This document shows positions 32,139 through 40,415 of a stretch of 64,000 nt of DNA, one piece after another. The stretch comes from UBA4408 sp002389785 (GTDB taxonomy: Bacteria; Bacteroidota; Bacteroidia; UBA4408), in assembly GCA_035438985.1 (NCBI GenBank), contig DAORJK010000005.1:176006-240005 (forward strand). Reading direction: 5' to 3'. The notes beneath the pieces were generated by a model. The model did no database searches, was not told the origin of the DNA, and saw only the letters and a list, made by a program, of their open reading frames with translations. Within the stretch, counting starts at the first letter, position 1; each line of letters starts with the position of its first letter. The translations under genes and the position numbers were made by a program.

Positions 32139-35100
32139 TTAGCGAAACAAGGTTACTGAACCTCTTTTTTCAGAATCGTTATAGCTAACAACATAAACAT
32201 AAACTCCTACAGGCACTTGAAATCCATTTGCTCTGCCATTCCAACTAACTTGATAGCCTTGAGTTTGATAAATTAATACTCCCCAACGGTCATAAATTTC
32301 AAGTTTCAACAGCTTGCAATTATGATATGATTTGATGGTAAATACATCATTGAGTCCATCCCCATCGGGTGTAAAGGCATTCGGAATAAAAAGATAAGCA
32401 TCGGGATACTGCTCATACTTAATTTCATCGATTAGAGTGTCGGAACAACTCTTTACGGGATTGGTTATTAGCATAGTTTGAAATGTTCCAGACTCAGAAT
32501 AAGTATGAACCGGATGCATTAAATTACTTTCATGACTGTCGCCAAAAATCCATTTATAAGAATTTGCTAAACTGGATTTATTAAGAAATAAAATTTCTCC
32601 TGTACAGGTATCCAACGAATAGCTAAAGTCGGCTTTGCTTAAATTAGAAACTGTAACCTTAAAAAAACTGGTATCACTTAAACAAGCACCAACGGCTCCT
32701 ACAACCGAATAAGTAGTATTAACATTAGGTGCTACTTGAATAGTATCCACACTAGTTCCAGAAGCGCCATTCCAAAAATAGGTACTAGCACCTGTGGCTG
32801 TTAAGGTAATTAATTCAGCATTACACACAGTATCAATACCGCTTACTAAAACAATTGGTTTATCAATTGGATTAACTACAATAGTATCAGGAATACCGAA
32901 ACATGTTCCGTTAGATGCTTTTACAATATAAGTGCTGGGTACCAAAGGAGCCACTAAAACTGAAGTGGCATTAGAGCTTATTGCGCCAGCCCAAACATAA
33001 TTCGTTCCACCCGCTGCAATTAAATTTACACTTTGTCCTTTACATATTGTTGTATCGTTTGGTACTTGCACTTGAGGACCAACTTGGACTGTAATGGGTG
33101 AAGCATAGTTTGTACTTCCACAATAATTTTGAGCAACTAAATTAATAGTAAAATTACCTGCACTTGTATAAATGTGGCTTGGATTTGCAAGGTTGGATGT
33201 GTTGGATGCGCCCGATGCTGTATGGCCAAAATTCCATGTTAAATTAGGAGCATTAGTAATGGCCGAAAAATGAACAGTATCATTGATACAGCTAAGAGGT
33301 ATAAAACTCGCACTTAGTGTTGGTGAAGAAAGTGTATCCACCCAAATTGAATCGAAGTTGCTAGTGCAGATACCGTCGAAAGCATATGCTGAAATATAAG
33401 CCGGAAAACCTGTTGTAATAACAATTGTATCGTTGGTAGAAGGTATACCCGATGACCAATGAATTGCTTGCGCTGATGGGCATATAGCTATTAATTGAAC
33501 AGGTCCTGAATTACAAGAAATTGAATCACCTACTAAGGAAATAAGCGGTTGAACAGCAACTGATACGATTACAGAATCAATGGGGCCAAAGCAAGCTCCA
33601 TTAGATGCCTTTACTAAATATGTGCTGTTTACCAATGGACTTACTAAGACAGATGGTGAGGTAGAATTAACAGCACCGATCCATTGATAATTTGTACCGC
33701 CGTTTGCAACTAAACTAATACTATTACCTTTACAAATAGTTGTATCGTTCGTTAAACCTACTATTGGGCCACTTTGAACTGTAATTGGTGAGGTAAAACT
33801 GGTACTTCCACAATAATTTTGGGCAACTAAATTAATTGTAAAATTGCCTGCACTGGTATAGATGTGGCTTGGATTTGCAAGGTTGGATGTGTTGGATGCG
33901 CCCGATGCTGTATGGCCAAAGTTCCATACTAAACTTGTTGCATTAGTTACTGATGAAAATTGTACAGTATCATTCATGCAACTTAGAGGTAAAAAAGTCG
34001 CACTTAGTGTTGGTGAAGAAAGAGTATCCACCCAAATTGAATCAGGTTGACTATTACAAGTACCATCGAAAACATAAGCTGAAAAATAACCAGGAATATT
34101 CGAAGTAACAGTAATCGTGTCGTTAGTTGATAAAATTCCTGGCGACCAATGTGTAGTTTGGGCAGTAGGACAAACAGCAATTAGCTGAACGGAACTTGAA
34201 TTACAAGAAATTGAATCGCCTGTTAAATTAAAATTAGGCGGTTGCTGAACAGTTACAATTACAGTATCGGGAACACTTGAGCAAGAACCATTTTTAGCAA
34301 CAACAGTATACATTGTTGTCACAATTGGTTTAACAGTCAATAGTGAATCTGTTGATCCGTTGTTCCATAAATAAGAGTTTCCTCCACTTACGAGTAAATT
34401 AGTGCTATCGCCTTTACAAATAGAGGTATTACCAGAAATAGAGGCAACAGGTAGGTTTAATGAATTTAAAATATGAATTGTATCGGTGTACAAACAACAA
34501 TTAGAAAATACATTTACCCAATAGGTACCTGGACTAAATATTTTGATGGTTGATTGTGTTGAACCATTAGACCAGAAGTATTGATTTGTTCCTGGTAATG
34601 TAGCATTTAATATTATTGAGTCACATGTTGTTGTGTCGTTTCCTAAATTTAACAAAGTTGTTGAACAAGGGTCAGCAACAGTATTTTGGTTTGAATTATT
34701 AACTGTAGTAAATACAAGATTATCAGTAGCGGTTGATAATGTACATGAATTGGAATTAGTTGGATTTGTTGTTACATTTATTGATAGAGAAACACCAGTA
34801 TTGCAGTTTGTATTTCCCAAACTATCGACTTTTACAATTACTAAATCCATTTTACCATTACTGGTTGTAGTTCTTCCGGTGAAAACAATTGCACTTCCAT
34901 CACTACAAGCTATTGGAGTCGTTGTATTCAAAATATCTTCAACAGCTGATGTTCCATATGATTTGGCCCATTTTAAATTCCCAGACTTGTTAACTGCTAT
35001 GATAAAAAAATTCTTATTTATTACTCCAGGCATATATCCAACAATTGCATAGCCATAATTAGTTGCTAAAGCTTTATAGCTGTATTCATTTGTTGAAGAA

Positions 35101-36008
35101 GTTATATCGTAATCTTTAGACCAAATCACATTCGCAGCTGTGTCAGTCTTAATAAGACCTACTGTATAATTCGTGCTTGTTCCAGTTATTTTATCACCAA
35201 AATAGCCAATCACTAATGAGTCGTTCGTGTAATTAATATCAATTCCATAGATACGAGCATTAGCAGTTATTGAGTAGACCAAATATTTAGAAAATTGAAT
35301 ACTGCCAAGATTATTAAATTTTGTCAGGGTCGGGCGCATACCCTGCGCTGCATTTCCTTGAAAATAACTTCTACCAGTTGCATAGTAAAAGTTGCCATTA
35401 CCCTTTACTGTAGAGTAAATCTCATCAATATAGCTAATAGGTGAATAAAAATTGTATCTGGGGGTTGTTGCAACAATATTTCCGTTGCTGGAATTTACTC
35501 TTAATAATATAGGATCTGTTGAACTTGCGCTTCCCAAATCAGTTACATTGCAAAACAGTAAATATTCAGTATTAACTTTAGATTCAATTCTTTGACAATA
35601 AATATTTCTTGTATCATTTAAGACTTTTAACCATTGCAAATTGCCATTCAAATCCAATTTAAAATAAAAACCTGTCTTCTTTGCAGATGAATTAGTTGCA
35701 TTACCACAGCCAATAATGTTACCATCAGGAGTATAGGACAAATAATAAACATTCGAGCCTGTGGATGGCTTAAATGTAGTTGACCAAATAATTGAACCTT
35801 GAGGATTTATTTTTATTATTAATGCACTATCTTCTTTGTATCCTCCAACCAAATAATTTCCATCATTCGTTGGGATAATTACTTGTCCTCCTTCATTTAA
35901 TTGAGGGTTTCCAATTTGCTTGTAAAAAGTTTGAGACCTAGCATTGAAGCTATTTGCTATACAAAATATTGCAATTAAAATCTTTAGATATTGAAGTTTT
36001 ATTTTCAT
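32139..36008 (-). CDS. Large T9SS type B sorted protein with propeller, Ig-like and PKD domains
   Basis: This 1289-residue protein has a signal peptide ending NARSQ. Its propeller-like region over about residues 25-400 (NYLVGGYKEDSALIIKINPQG) parallels the one in the protein encoded at 29010. Ig-like NDTTICKG modules and PKD domains follow, then a type B sorting domain (AFTPDGDGLNDVF, EIYDRWGVLIYQT, SVTLFR). Residues of roughly 590-1050 are two tandem copies of a 230-residue block. It starts 18 bases after the PglD-like gene, so this cargo protein is probably cotranscribed with glycan genes. Confidence 0.83.
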   Translation of the reverse strand: MKIKLQYLKILIAIFCIANSFNARSQTFYKQIGNPQLNEGGQVIIPTNDGNYLVGGYKEDSALIIKINPQGSIIWSTTFKPSTGSNVYYLSYTPDGNIIGCGNATNSSAKKTGFYFKLDLNGNLQWLKVLNDTRNIYCQRIESKVNTEYLLFCNVTDLGSASSTDPILLRVNSSNGNIVATTPRYNFYSPISYIDEIYSTVKGNGNFYYATGRSYFQGNAAQGMRPTLTKFNNLGSIQFSKYLVYSITANARIYGIDINYTNDSLVIGYFGDKITGTSTNYTVGLIKTDTAANVIWSKDYDITSSTNEYSYKALATNYGYAIVGYMPGVINKNFFIIAVNKSGNLKWAKSYGTSAVEDILNTTTPIACSDGSAIVFTGRTTTSNGKMDLVIVKVDSLGNTNCNTGVSLSINVTTNPTNSNSCTLSTATDNLVFTTVNNSNQNTVADPCSTTLLNLGNDTTTCDSIILNATLPGTNQYFWSNGSTQSTIKIFSPGTYWVNVFSNCCLYTDTIHILNSLNLPVASISGNTSICKGDSTNLLVSGGNSYLWNNGSTDSLLTVKPIVTTMYTVVAKNGSCSSVPDTVIVTVQQPPNFNLTGDSISCNSSSVQLIAVCPTAQTTHWSPGILSTNDTITVTSNIPGYFSAYVFDGTCNSQPDSIWVDTLSSPTLSATFLPLSCMNDTVQFSSVTNATSLVWNFGHTASGASNTSNLANPSHIYTSAGNFTINLVAQNYCGSTSFTSPITVQSGPIVGLTNDTTICKGNSISLVANGGTNYQWIGAVNSTSPSVLVSPLVNSTYLVKASNGACFGPIDSVIVSVAVQPLISLVGDSISCNSGPVQLIAICPSAQAIHWSSGIPSTNDTIVITTGFPAYISAYAFDGICTSNFDSIWVDTLSSPTLSASFIPLSCINDTVHFSAITNAPNLTWNFGHTASGASNTSNLANPSHIYTSAGNFTINLVAQNYCGSTNYASPITVQVGPQVQVPNDTTICKGQSVNLIAAGGTNYVWAGAISSNATSVLVAPLVPSTYIVKASNGTCFGIPDTIVVNPIDKPIVLVSGIDTVCNAELITLTATGASTYFWNGASGTSVDTIQVAPNVNTTYSVVGAVGACLSDTSFFKVTVSNLSKADFSYSLDTCTGEILFLNKSSLANSYKWIFGDSHESNLMHPVHTYSESGTFQTMLITNPVKSCSDTLIDEIKYEQYPDAYLFIPNAFTPDGDGLNDVFTIKSYHNCKLLKLEIYDRWGVLIYQTQGYQVSWNGRANGFQVPVGVYVYVVSYNDSEKRGSVTLFR
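32860..34240 (-). repeat. Tandem 690-bp duplication inside the T9SS gene
   Basis: Two copies of a 690-bp (230-residue) block, each holding a Cys-rich module, a PKD domain and an NDTTICKG module, follow one another. Most positions have diverged, but 59 bases are identical between 33172-33230 and 33862-33920, encoding part of the PKD domain. Confidence 0.85.
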
Positions 36009-36026
36009 TAAGATTTAATTACAAAT

Positions 36027-36677
36027 CTAATTTTGCTTAATTATTTTTGCAGGAATACCCACTGCAGTTACATTGGGAGGAATTTCTTTAGTAACTACTG
36101 CACCCGCACCTATAATCGAATAATCGCCAACTTTCATCTTCTCAAGTATGGTAGCATTTGTTCCAAGTAAAACACCCTCTCCTAATATCACATCACCTGA
36201 AATATTAATACCTGGATTAATTGTAGAATAATCTCCAATAATACTATAATGCCCAACTGTACAAGCCAAATTAATAATAATGTGATTGCCTACCTTTATA
36301 TTAGTAGTGAGAATATTTCCGGCTGTGATTACAGTTCCTTCGCCAATAGTTGAAGTTTCAGAAATTATTACTGATGGATGCACACCGCTAGCGAATTTGG
36401 CACCATTCGATTTTAAATAATTTACCACCTTAGCTTTAATTTTTGGATTGCCAATAACACAAACGAAATAAATTTCGCTTATATCATTTTTCGTAATCCA
36501 TTCTTTACTGCCTAGAACGGGTATTCCGTTTCGAACTTTACCTATTACTTCAAGATTGTCATCTAAAAAACCAATAATGTCCCATTGTGGGGTGTGGCTA
36601 GCCTTATTGATATCTCTGAATAGTTGCACAATTTCATCTCCGAAATTGCTAGCTCCAAATAAAATTAACTTCTTCAT
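36027..36677 (-). CDS. PglD/NeuD-family sugar O- or N-acetyltransferase
   Basis: This 216-residue protein has an N-terminal Rossmann-like PglD domain (KKLILFGASNFGDEIV), which binds the nucleotide sugar. A left-handed beta-helix of hexapeptide repeats follows (about 95-205; ISETSTIGEGTVITAG, LLGTNATILEKMKVGDYSIIGAGAVV) and uses acetyl-CoA. Family members acetylate amino sugars or sialic acids. It is 30 bases downstream of a glycosyltransferase gene and upstream of a T9SS cargo gene. It could acetylate a sugar made by the FdtA/FdtB pair, but this is speculation. Confidence 0.85.
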   Translation of the reverse strand: MKKLILFGASNFGDEIVQLFRDINKASHTPQWDIIGFLDDNLEVIGKVRNGIPVLGSKEWITKNDISEIYFVCVIGNPKIKAKVVNYLKSNGAKFASGVHPSVIISETSTIGEGTVITAGNILTTNIKVGNHIIINLACTVGHYSIIGDYSTINPGINISGDVILGEGVLLGTNATILEKMKVGDYSIIGAGAVVTKEIPPNVTAVGIPAKIIKQN

Positions 36678-36707
36678 AATTATCTAACTCTTTCAAAATT
36701 AATAAAA

Positions 36708-38021
36708 TTACCGTATACCAAGCAGCTGAAAATAGAACACTGCTAATCTATGGGTGTTGATTTTTAGCGATAGTAAGTTTCTTTTCTCCGATAAATCTTT
36801 TTGTAATATTTTATAATTTACTGAATTTAATTTTTTTGGCAAACTTTCTAAATCAAGTCTAGATATTTCAACTCCAGCACAATGCCTATTTAAAATCCAT
36901 GCTTGATAAATCAAATTATCAGAAATTATTGTAGGTATTCCTGCCTCAATAAAATTAAACAACTTTAGTGTGGTGCAATACTTATATTTATCAGGAGATT
37001 GAGCATGTTCGGCATCATTCACAAATCCTAAATGTATCCCAAAATCATACTTCCCCAATTCCTTTGCTAATTCTTGCTGGGCAACCGGTTGATGAAAATG
37101 AAAGAGTGGATTTTTTTTTCCGATGGCTTCATACTCTTCGTATTCAATGGGCTGATTTCCCGGACTAGGATAAATGTGAAAATGCAAACCTTGTTTGGTT
37201 AGCGTTTCAATCAATCCATGAAATTGTATGTTGCCATATTGTTTTGGATTTCGATGCGAACCTGCAATTCCTCCTGCATAAACCAAATGTATTTCATTGG
37301 GATTAAATTTCTTAGTATGCTCCTGAAAAAAATCATCATCGCAATACAGTGGAAAAAACAGTGTTTGGGGCTTCTTATTTATGCCGTATTTTCGAAAAGC
37401 CACATTGGCCTCTAAACAATGTGCCACCACTCCATCAGCCTTTTCAAGGCATTCGCGCTCATGAGGCAATTCCTTTTTAAGCCAATTCAAATCAGGATTT
37501 AATCCATAGTACGTAGCGTATACATCTTGCATATCATGTATATAAGGCACATTCACACTTTTGCGCGCTTCATTACAATAATAGCTTTTAGGAGCAAAAC
37601 CGTGCAACAAATCAATTTGTTTCAAGCCTTTGAGTATGCGTTTTAAATGCCAATTATTCCTAAAAAGTATGGTTTCATCAAAACTGGGATCAGTATATTT
37701 CTCAACAAAACCGCGCTCGTGGCAAAGCAATACAAAATAAAAATTGCCTTCGCGTTTCAACCATTTAGCCATGCGAGGAATGCGTGGTGGCAAAAATTCA
37801 CCTACAAACACAACATGTTTAGTTTTATCTGATTGACTCGTTGTTTTATTTTGAGCCGGAGTAATTTGATACAGCAGAAAATCAAAAAGCGATGTACTTT
37901 TGTCCCAAAGCAGCCAGCGTATTTTGTAACTAAGAATTTTTAGTTTTGCGAGATTCACACCTAGATGGTTTGCGAACAAATATAAATTAAATTGTAAAGG
38001 AAGCCGAAAATCAAGATTCAA
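36708..38021 (-). CDS. Glycosyltransferase family 4-like protein
   Basis: The C-terminal ~300 residues show GT-B features: LPPRIPRMAKWLKREGN, HDMQDVYATYYG, VVAHCLEANVAFRKYG, HLVYAGGIAGSHRN and FNFIEAGIPTIISDN. The open frame extends to an ATG at 38165, but that would overlap the divergent flippase start by 90 bases. An in-frame TTG at 38021 avoids the clash and is the start chosen here (437 residues). The start is uncertain. It probably heads an operon with the PglD-like and T9SS genes. Confidence 0.72.
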   Translation of the reverse strand: MNLDFRLPLQFNLYLFANHLGVNLAKLKILSYKIRWLLWDKSTSLFDFLLYQITPAQNKTTSQSDKTKHVVFVGEFLPPRIPRMAKWLKREGNFYFVLLCHERGFVEKYTDPSFDETILFRNNWHLKRILKGLKQIDLLHGFAPKSYYCNEARKSVNVPYIHDMQDVYATYYGLNPDLNWLKKELPHERECLEKADGVVAHCLEANVAFRKYGINKKPQTLFFPLYCDDDFFQEHTKKFNPNEIHLVYAGGIAGSHRNPKQYGNIQFHGLIETLTKQGLHFHIYPSPGNQPIEYEEYEAIGKKNPLFHFHQPVAQQELAKELGKYDFGIHLGFVNDAEHAQSPDKYKYCTTLKLFNFIEAGIPTIISDNLIYQAWILNRHCAGVEISRLDLESLPKKLNSVNYKILQKDLSEKRNLLSLKINTHRLAVFYFQLLGIR

Positions 38022-38075
38022 ACCATGGTCGATTCCCTTATAAAAGCTTGAAAAAACTAAATAAAGAAAAAAGCA

Positions 38076-39557
38076 TTGGGCATAATTAAAAAGCAAGGAA
38101 TACAAAACACCCTTATTTCGTATAGCGGAATTATTTTGGGCTTTATCAGTTTGGTAGTACTTCAACCATTGCTGTTAAAACCTGAGGAACTTGGACTTAC
38201 CCGCATACTTTTTTCCTTTTCTGTAGTTGTTGCAACCATTATTCCTTTGGGTGTGAGTAATATTACGATTCGTTTTTTTTCACTCTTTTCGGAACCTTCC
38301 AAAAAACACCATGGCTATTTTGGTTTCTTATTACTATCTCCACTCTTGGGTTTTTTACTTGTAAGCCTCTTACTTTATTTGTTTCAACCTTTTTTTATTG
38401 CACAATACAGCAAACAATCAAAGCTATTTGCAGATTATTTTACTTATGTTTTCCCTTTATCATTTTGCATAGCCTTAGTTTCTGTTTTTACGAGCTATTG
38501 TGCGGCACTCTTTAAAACTACATTCCCGGTATTTTTAAATGATATTTTAGTGCGAGTTGTTTCTTTGCTGCTTTTTAGTATTTACTTTTTAAAGTGGATT
38601 AGCATTGATACGCTGGTTGTGCTTTTTGTTGCTATATATGGTGCTCAAGTGCTGTCGCTTTTATTTTACATTTTTCAAATAGATAAGCCGGGACTAAAAG
38701 TTGATTGGCCATTTTTTAAAGAAAATAAGGTAAAAACACTGGTTGAATACGGTTTGCTTTTTTCAATTGCAGCCATTGCCGGAATAGGATTGCGTTATAT
38801 TGATTCGGTAATCATTGGGATGTATCTTCCACTTGCTTCGGTTGGAGTTTATGCAATTGCTGCCCTTATTCCAACCGTTATTGAAGCCCCGTTGTCCGCT
38901 ATCGAAAAAATATCTAACCCCGCCATTGCTAAAGAGTGGGAAAATGGAAATATACCGGAACTCACAAAAGTTTACTACCAAAGTACAAAGTACCTTATGG
39001 TAATAGGTGGACTTCTTTTTATTGGTATTAACATCAATATACAATCGGTTCAAAATTTATTGCCGGTAGCTTATCGTCAAATTGTTGATGTAGTGGGTAT
39101 TATTAGTTTAGGGAGTTTAATTAACGTATCAACCGGTGTGAACAGCAGTATTATATACTTAAGCAAAAAGTACAAAGCCGGTTTGCTGATGTTACTAATG
39201 CTTTTTTTGGTTACGATAGTTTTAAATATCGTATTAATTCCCAAGTTTGGACTGATTGGTGCTGCTGCCTCCAATGCCATTGCTGCTATTTTATTTAACG
39301 GGGCTAAATATTTTTTCCTTTTTAACCGCTATAAAATGCAACCTTTTACCAAGACTATTTTTTACGTGCTACTTTTAATTGTTGCTTGTTTTATGGTGAA
39401 CTATTTTTTACCAAGCCTTTCGAATGAATTGGTAGATATTGCCTACCGCTCGTTATTGATTAGCTTACTCTATATTTTTGTAATTCATAAACTGGCGATC
39501 ATACCTGAAACTGCTGAGTATTTTACTAAATGGAAACTGCGATTTTTAAAAAAGTAG
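38076..39557 (+). CDS. Polysaccharide flippase (Wzx/MATE-like oligosaccharide exporter)
   Basis: This 493-residue integral membrane protein has about 14 hydrophobic helices and begins at a TTG codon with MGIIKKQGIQNTLISYSG, the typical N-terminus of Bacteroidota oligosaccharide flippases. Such proteins flip lipid-linked oligosaccharides across the inner membrane. An ABC exporter is encoded 2.4 kb downstream, so the region encodes two export routes. They may serve different glycans. No wzy polymerase is recognised nearby. Confidence 0.85.
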   Translation: MGIIKKQGIQNTLISYSGIILGFISLVVLQPLLLKPEELGLTRILFSFSVVVATIIPLGVSNITIRFFSLFSEPSKKHHGYFGFLLLSPLLGFLLVSLLLYLFQPFFIAQYSKQSKLFADYFTYVFPLSFCIALVSVFTSYCAALFKTTFPVFLNDILVRVVSLLLFSIYFLKWISIDTLVVLFVAIYGAQVLSLLFYIFQIDKPGLKVDWPFFKENKVKTLVEYGLLFSIAAIAGIGLRYIDSVIIGMYLPLASVGVYAIAALIPTVIEAPLSAIEKISNPAIAKEWENGNIPELTKVYYQSTKYLMVIGGLLFIGININIQSVQNLLPVAYRQIVDVVGIISLGSLINVSTGVNSSIIYLSKKYKAGLLMLLMLFLVTIVLNIVLIPKFGLIGAAASNAIAAILFNGAKYFFLFNRYKMQPFTKTIFYVLLLIVACFMVNYFLPSLSNELVDIAYRSLLISLLYIFVIHKLAIIPETAEYFTKWKLRFLKK

Positions 39558-39574
39558 TGCCTATAGTTCCACCT

Positions 39575-39604
39575 TTGCTCAATCCTCTTAAAATGCTACC
39601 TTTG
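39575..39604 (+). promoter_or_regulatory. Bacteroidota-type promoter of the coiled-coil / zapA operon
   Basis: TTG at 39575-39577, exactly 19 bases, then TACCTTTG at 39597-39604: a perfect match. Transcription should start near 39610, 18 bases before the ATG. Confidence 0.65.
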
Positions 39605-39627
39605 CCTTTCGCTCAAAATATAAGCGT

Positions 39628-39921
39628 ATGAACGAGTTGGAAAGAGTTGTGGCAAGTCTGCAATCTAAAATTGAAAAATTAATACATTTGCATAAAAAGT
39701 ATGAAGAGGAAAATACTCTGCTGCTTTTTGAAAAGAATCAACTTTTAACCAATAGTGAGTTACAAAACAAACATATTAAAGAACTTGAACAACTAACGAA
39801 TGAATTACAAAGTGCTGCAGGTTTATCAACAGCGCTTTCTGCCAGTAATGCAGAAAACAAAAACAGGATAAACGAATTAGTGAAGGAAATAGATGAGTGC
39901 ATTGCATTGATAACGAAATAA
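39628..39921 (+). CDS. Small coiled-coil protein upstream of zapA
   Basis: This 97-residue, almost wholly helical protein has heptad-like charged and Leu spacing (LQSKIEKLIHLHKKYEEEN, KNRINELVKEIDECIALI). Short coiled-coil proteins of this type precede zapA in many Bacteroidota and resemble ZapB in length and character, though no sequence identity with E. coli ZapB is claimed. Its position suggests a role with the ZapA-FtsZ ring. It is followed 49 bases later by zapA. Confidence 0.7.
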   Translation: MNELERVVASLQSKIEKLIHLHKKYEEENTLLLFEKNQLLTNSELQNKHIKELEQLTNELQSAAGLSTALSASNAENKNRINELVKEIDECIALITK

Positions 39922-39970
39922 CTGATTAACAAGGAGTAAAGAGTCAAAAGCTCTTGAAAATTTTTAGCAA

Positions 39971-40270
39971 ATGCCCGAAGTTTCAATTAAGATAAAAATT
40001 GCTGGTCGAGAGTACCCACTTACCGTTAAACACGATGAGGAAGAACAAATACTTAAAGCCGCAGCATTGATTAACGAACAAGTAAGTGAATACGAAAAGA
40101 ATTATTCCGTAAACAACAAGCAAGATTTGCTGGCAATGAGCGCCCTTCACATGGCTACTCAACTTGTAAAATTACAGCAAACAGCAGTTAAAACGGAACA
40201 AACCGCAAACTTGACCAATCAATTAATTGAACTCGAGCGTTATGTTTCTGATTATCTGAATAAAGCATAA
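39971..40270 (+). CDS. zapA: Cell division protein ZapA
   Basis: This 99-residue FtsZ-ring stabiliser has an N-terminal beta part (SIKIKIAGREYPLTVKHDEE) and the conserved ILKAAALINEQVSEYE helix. A C-terminal coiled coil includes the DLLAMSALHMATQLVKL segment. ZapA tetramers cross-link FtsZ filaments at mid-cell. The order coiled coil, zapA, then rny is the standard Bacteroidota arrangement, here wedged between polysaccharide genes. Confidence 0.9.
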   Translation: MPEVSIKIKIAGREYPLTVKHDEEEQILKAAALINEQVSEYEKNYSVNNKQDLLAMSALHMATQLVKLQQTAVKTEQTANLTNQLIELERYVSDYLNKA

Positions 40271-40278
40271 CACTATAG

Positions 40279-40384
40279 TACCGGCTCCAGGATAATATTT
40301 GGTAGCCAGTTACCTAAGCGGCAAATCAGCCAATCGTTTCATTCTCCTTCACACAAAGTTTAATAAGCCTGTTAACTGCAGGTA
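40279..40384 (+). ncRNA. Candidate 6S-type RNA between zapA and rny
   Basis: The 145-base gap can fold into a closed rod. TACC (40279) pairs with GGTA (40381-40384), GC (40284) with GC (40378) and CAGG (40288-40291) with CCTG (40368-40371), interrupted by internal loops. An inner GGTAG-CCAG-TTACC hairpin lies near 40311. A zapA-adjacent site is where 6S RNA is found in many bacteria, including, as I recall, Bacteroidota. The fold was done by hand and no covariation was tested. Confidence 0.4.
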
Positions 40385-40415
40385 AAAATTAATTAACCAT
40401 TAAAAAAAACTGAGT

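Noticed and set aside
34633..35052. A 139-codon open frame on the plus strand
   Set aside because: It lies wholly opposite the well-supported 1289-residue T9SS gene and has no recognisable domain. It is a shadow of biased codon use.
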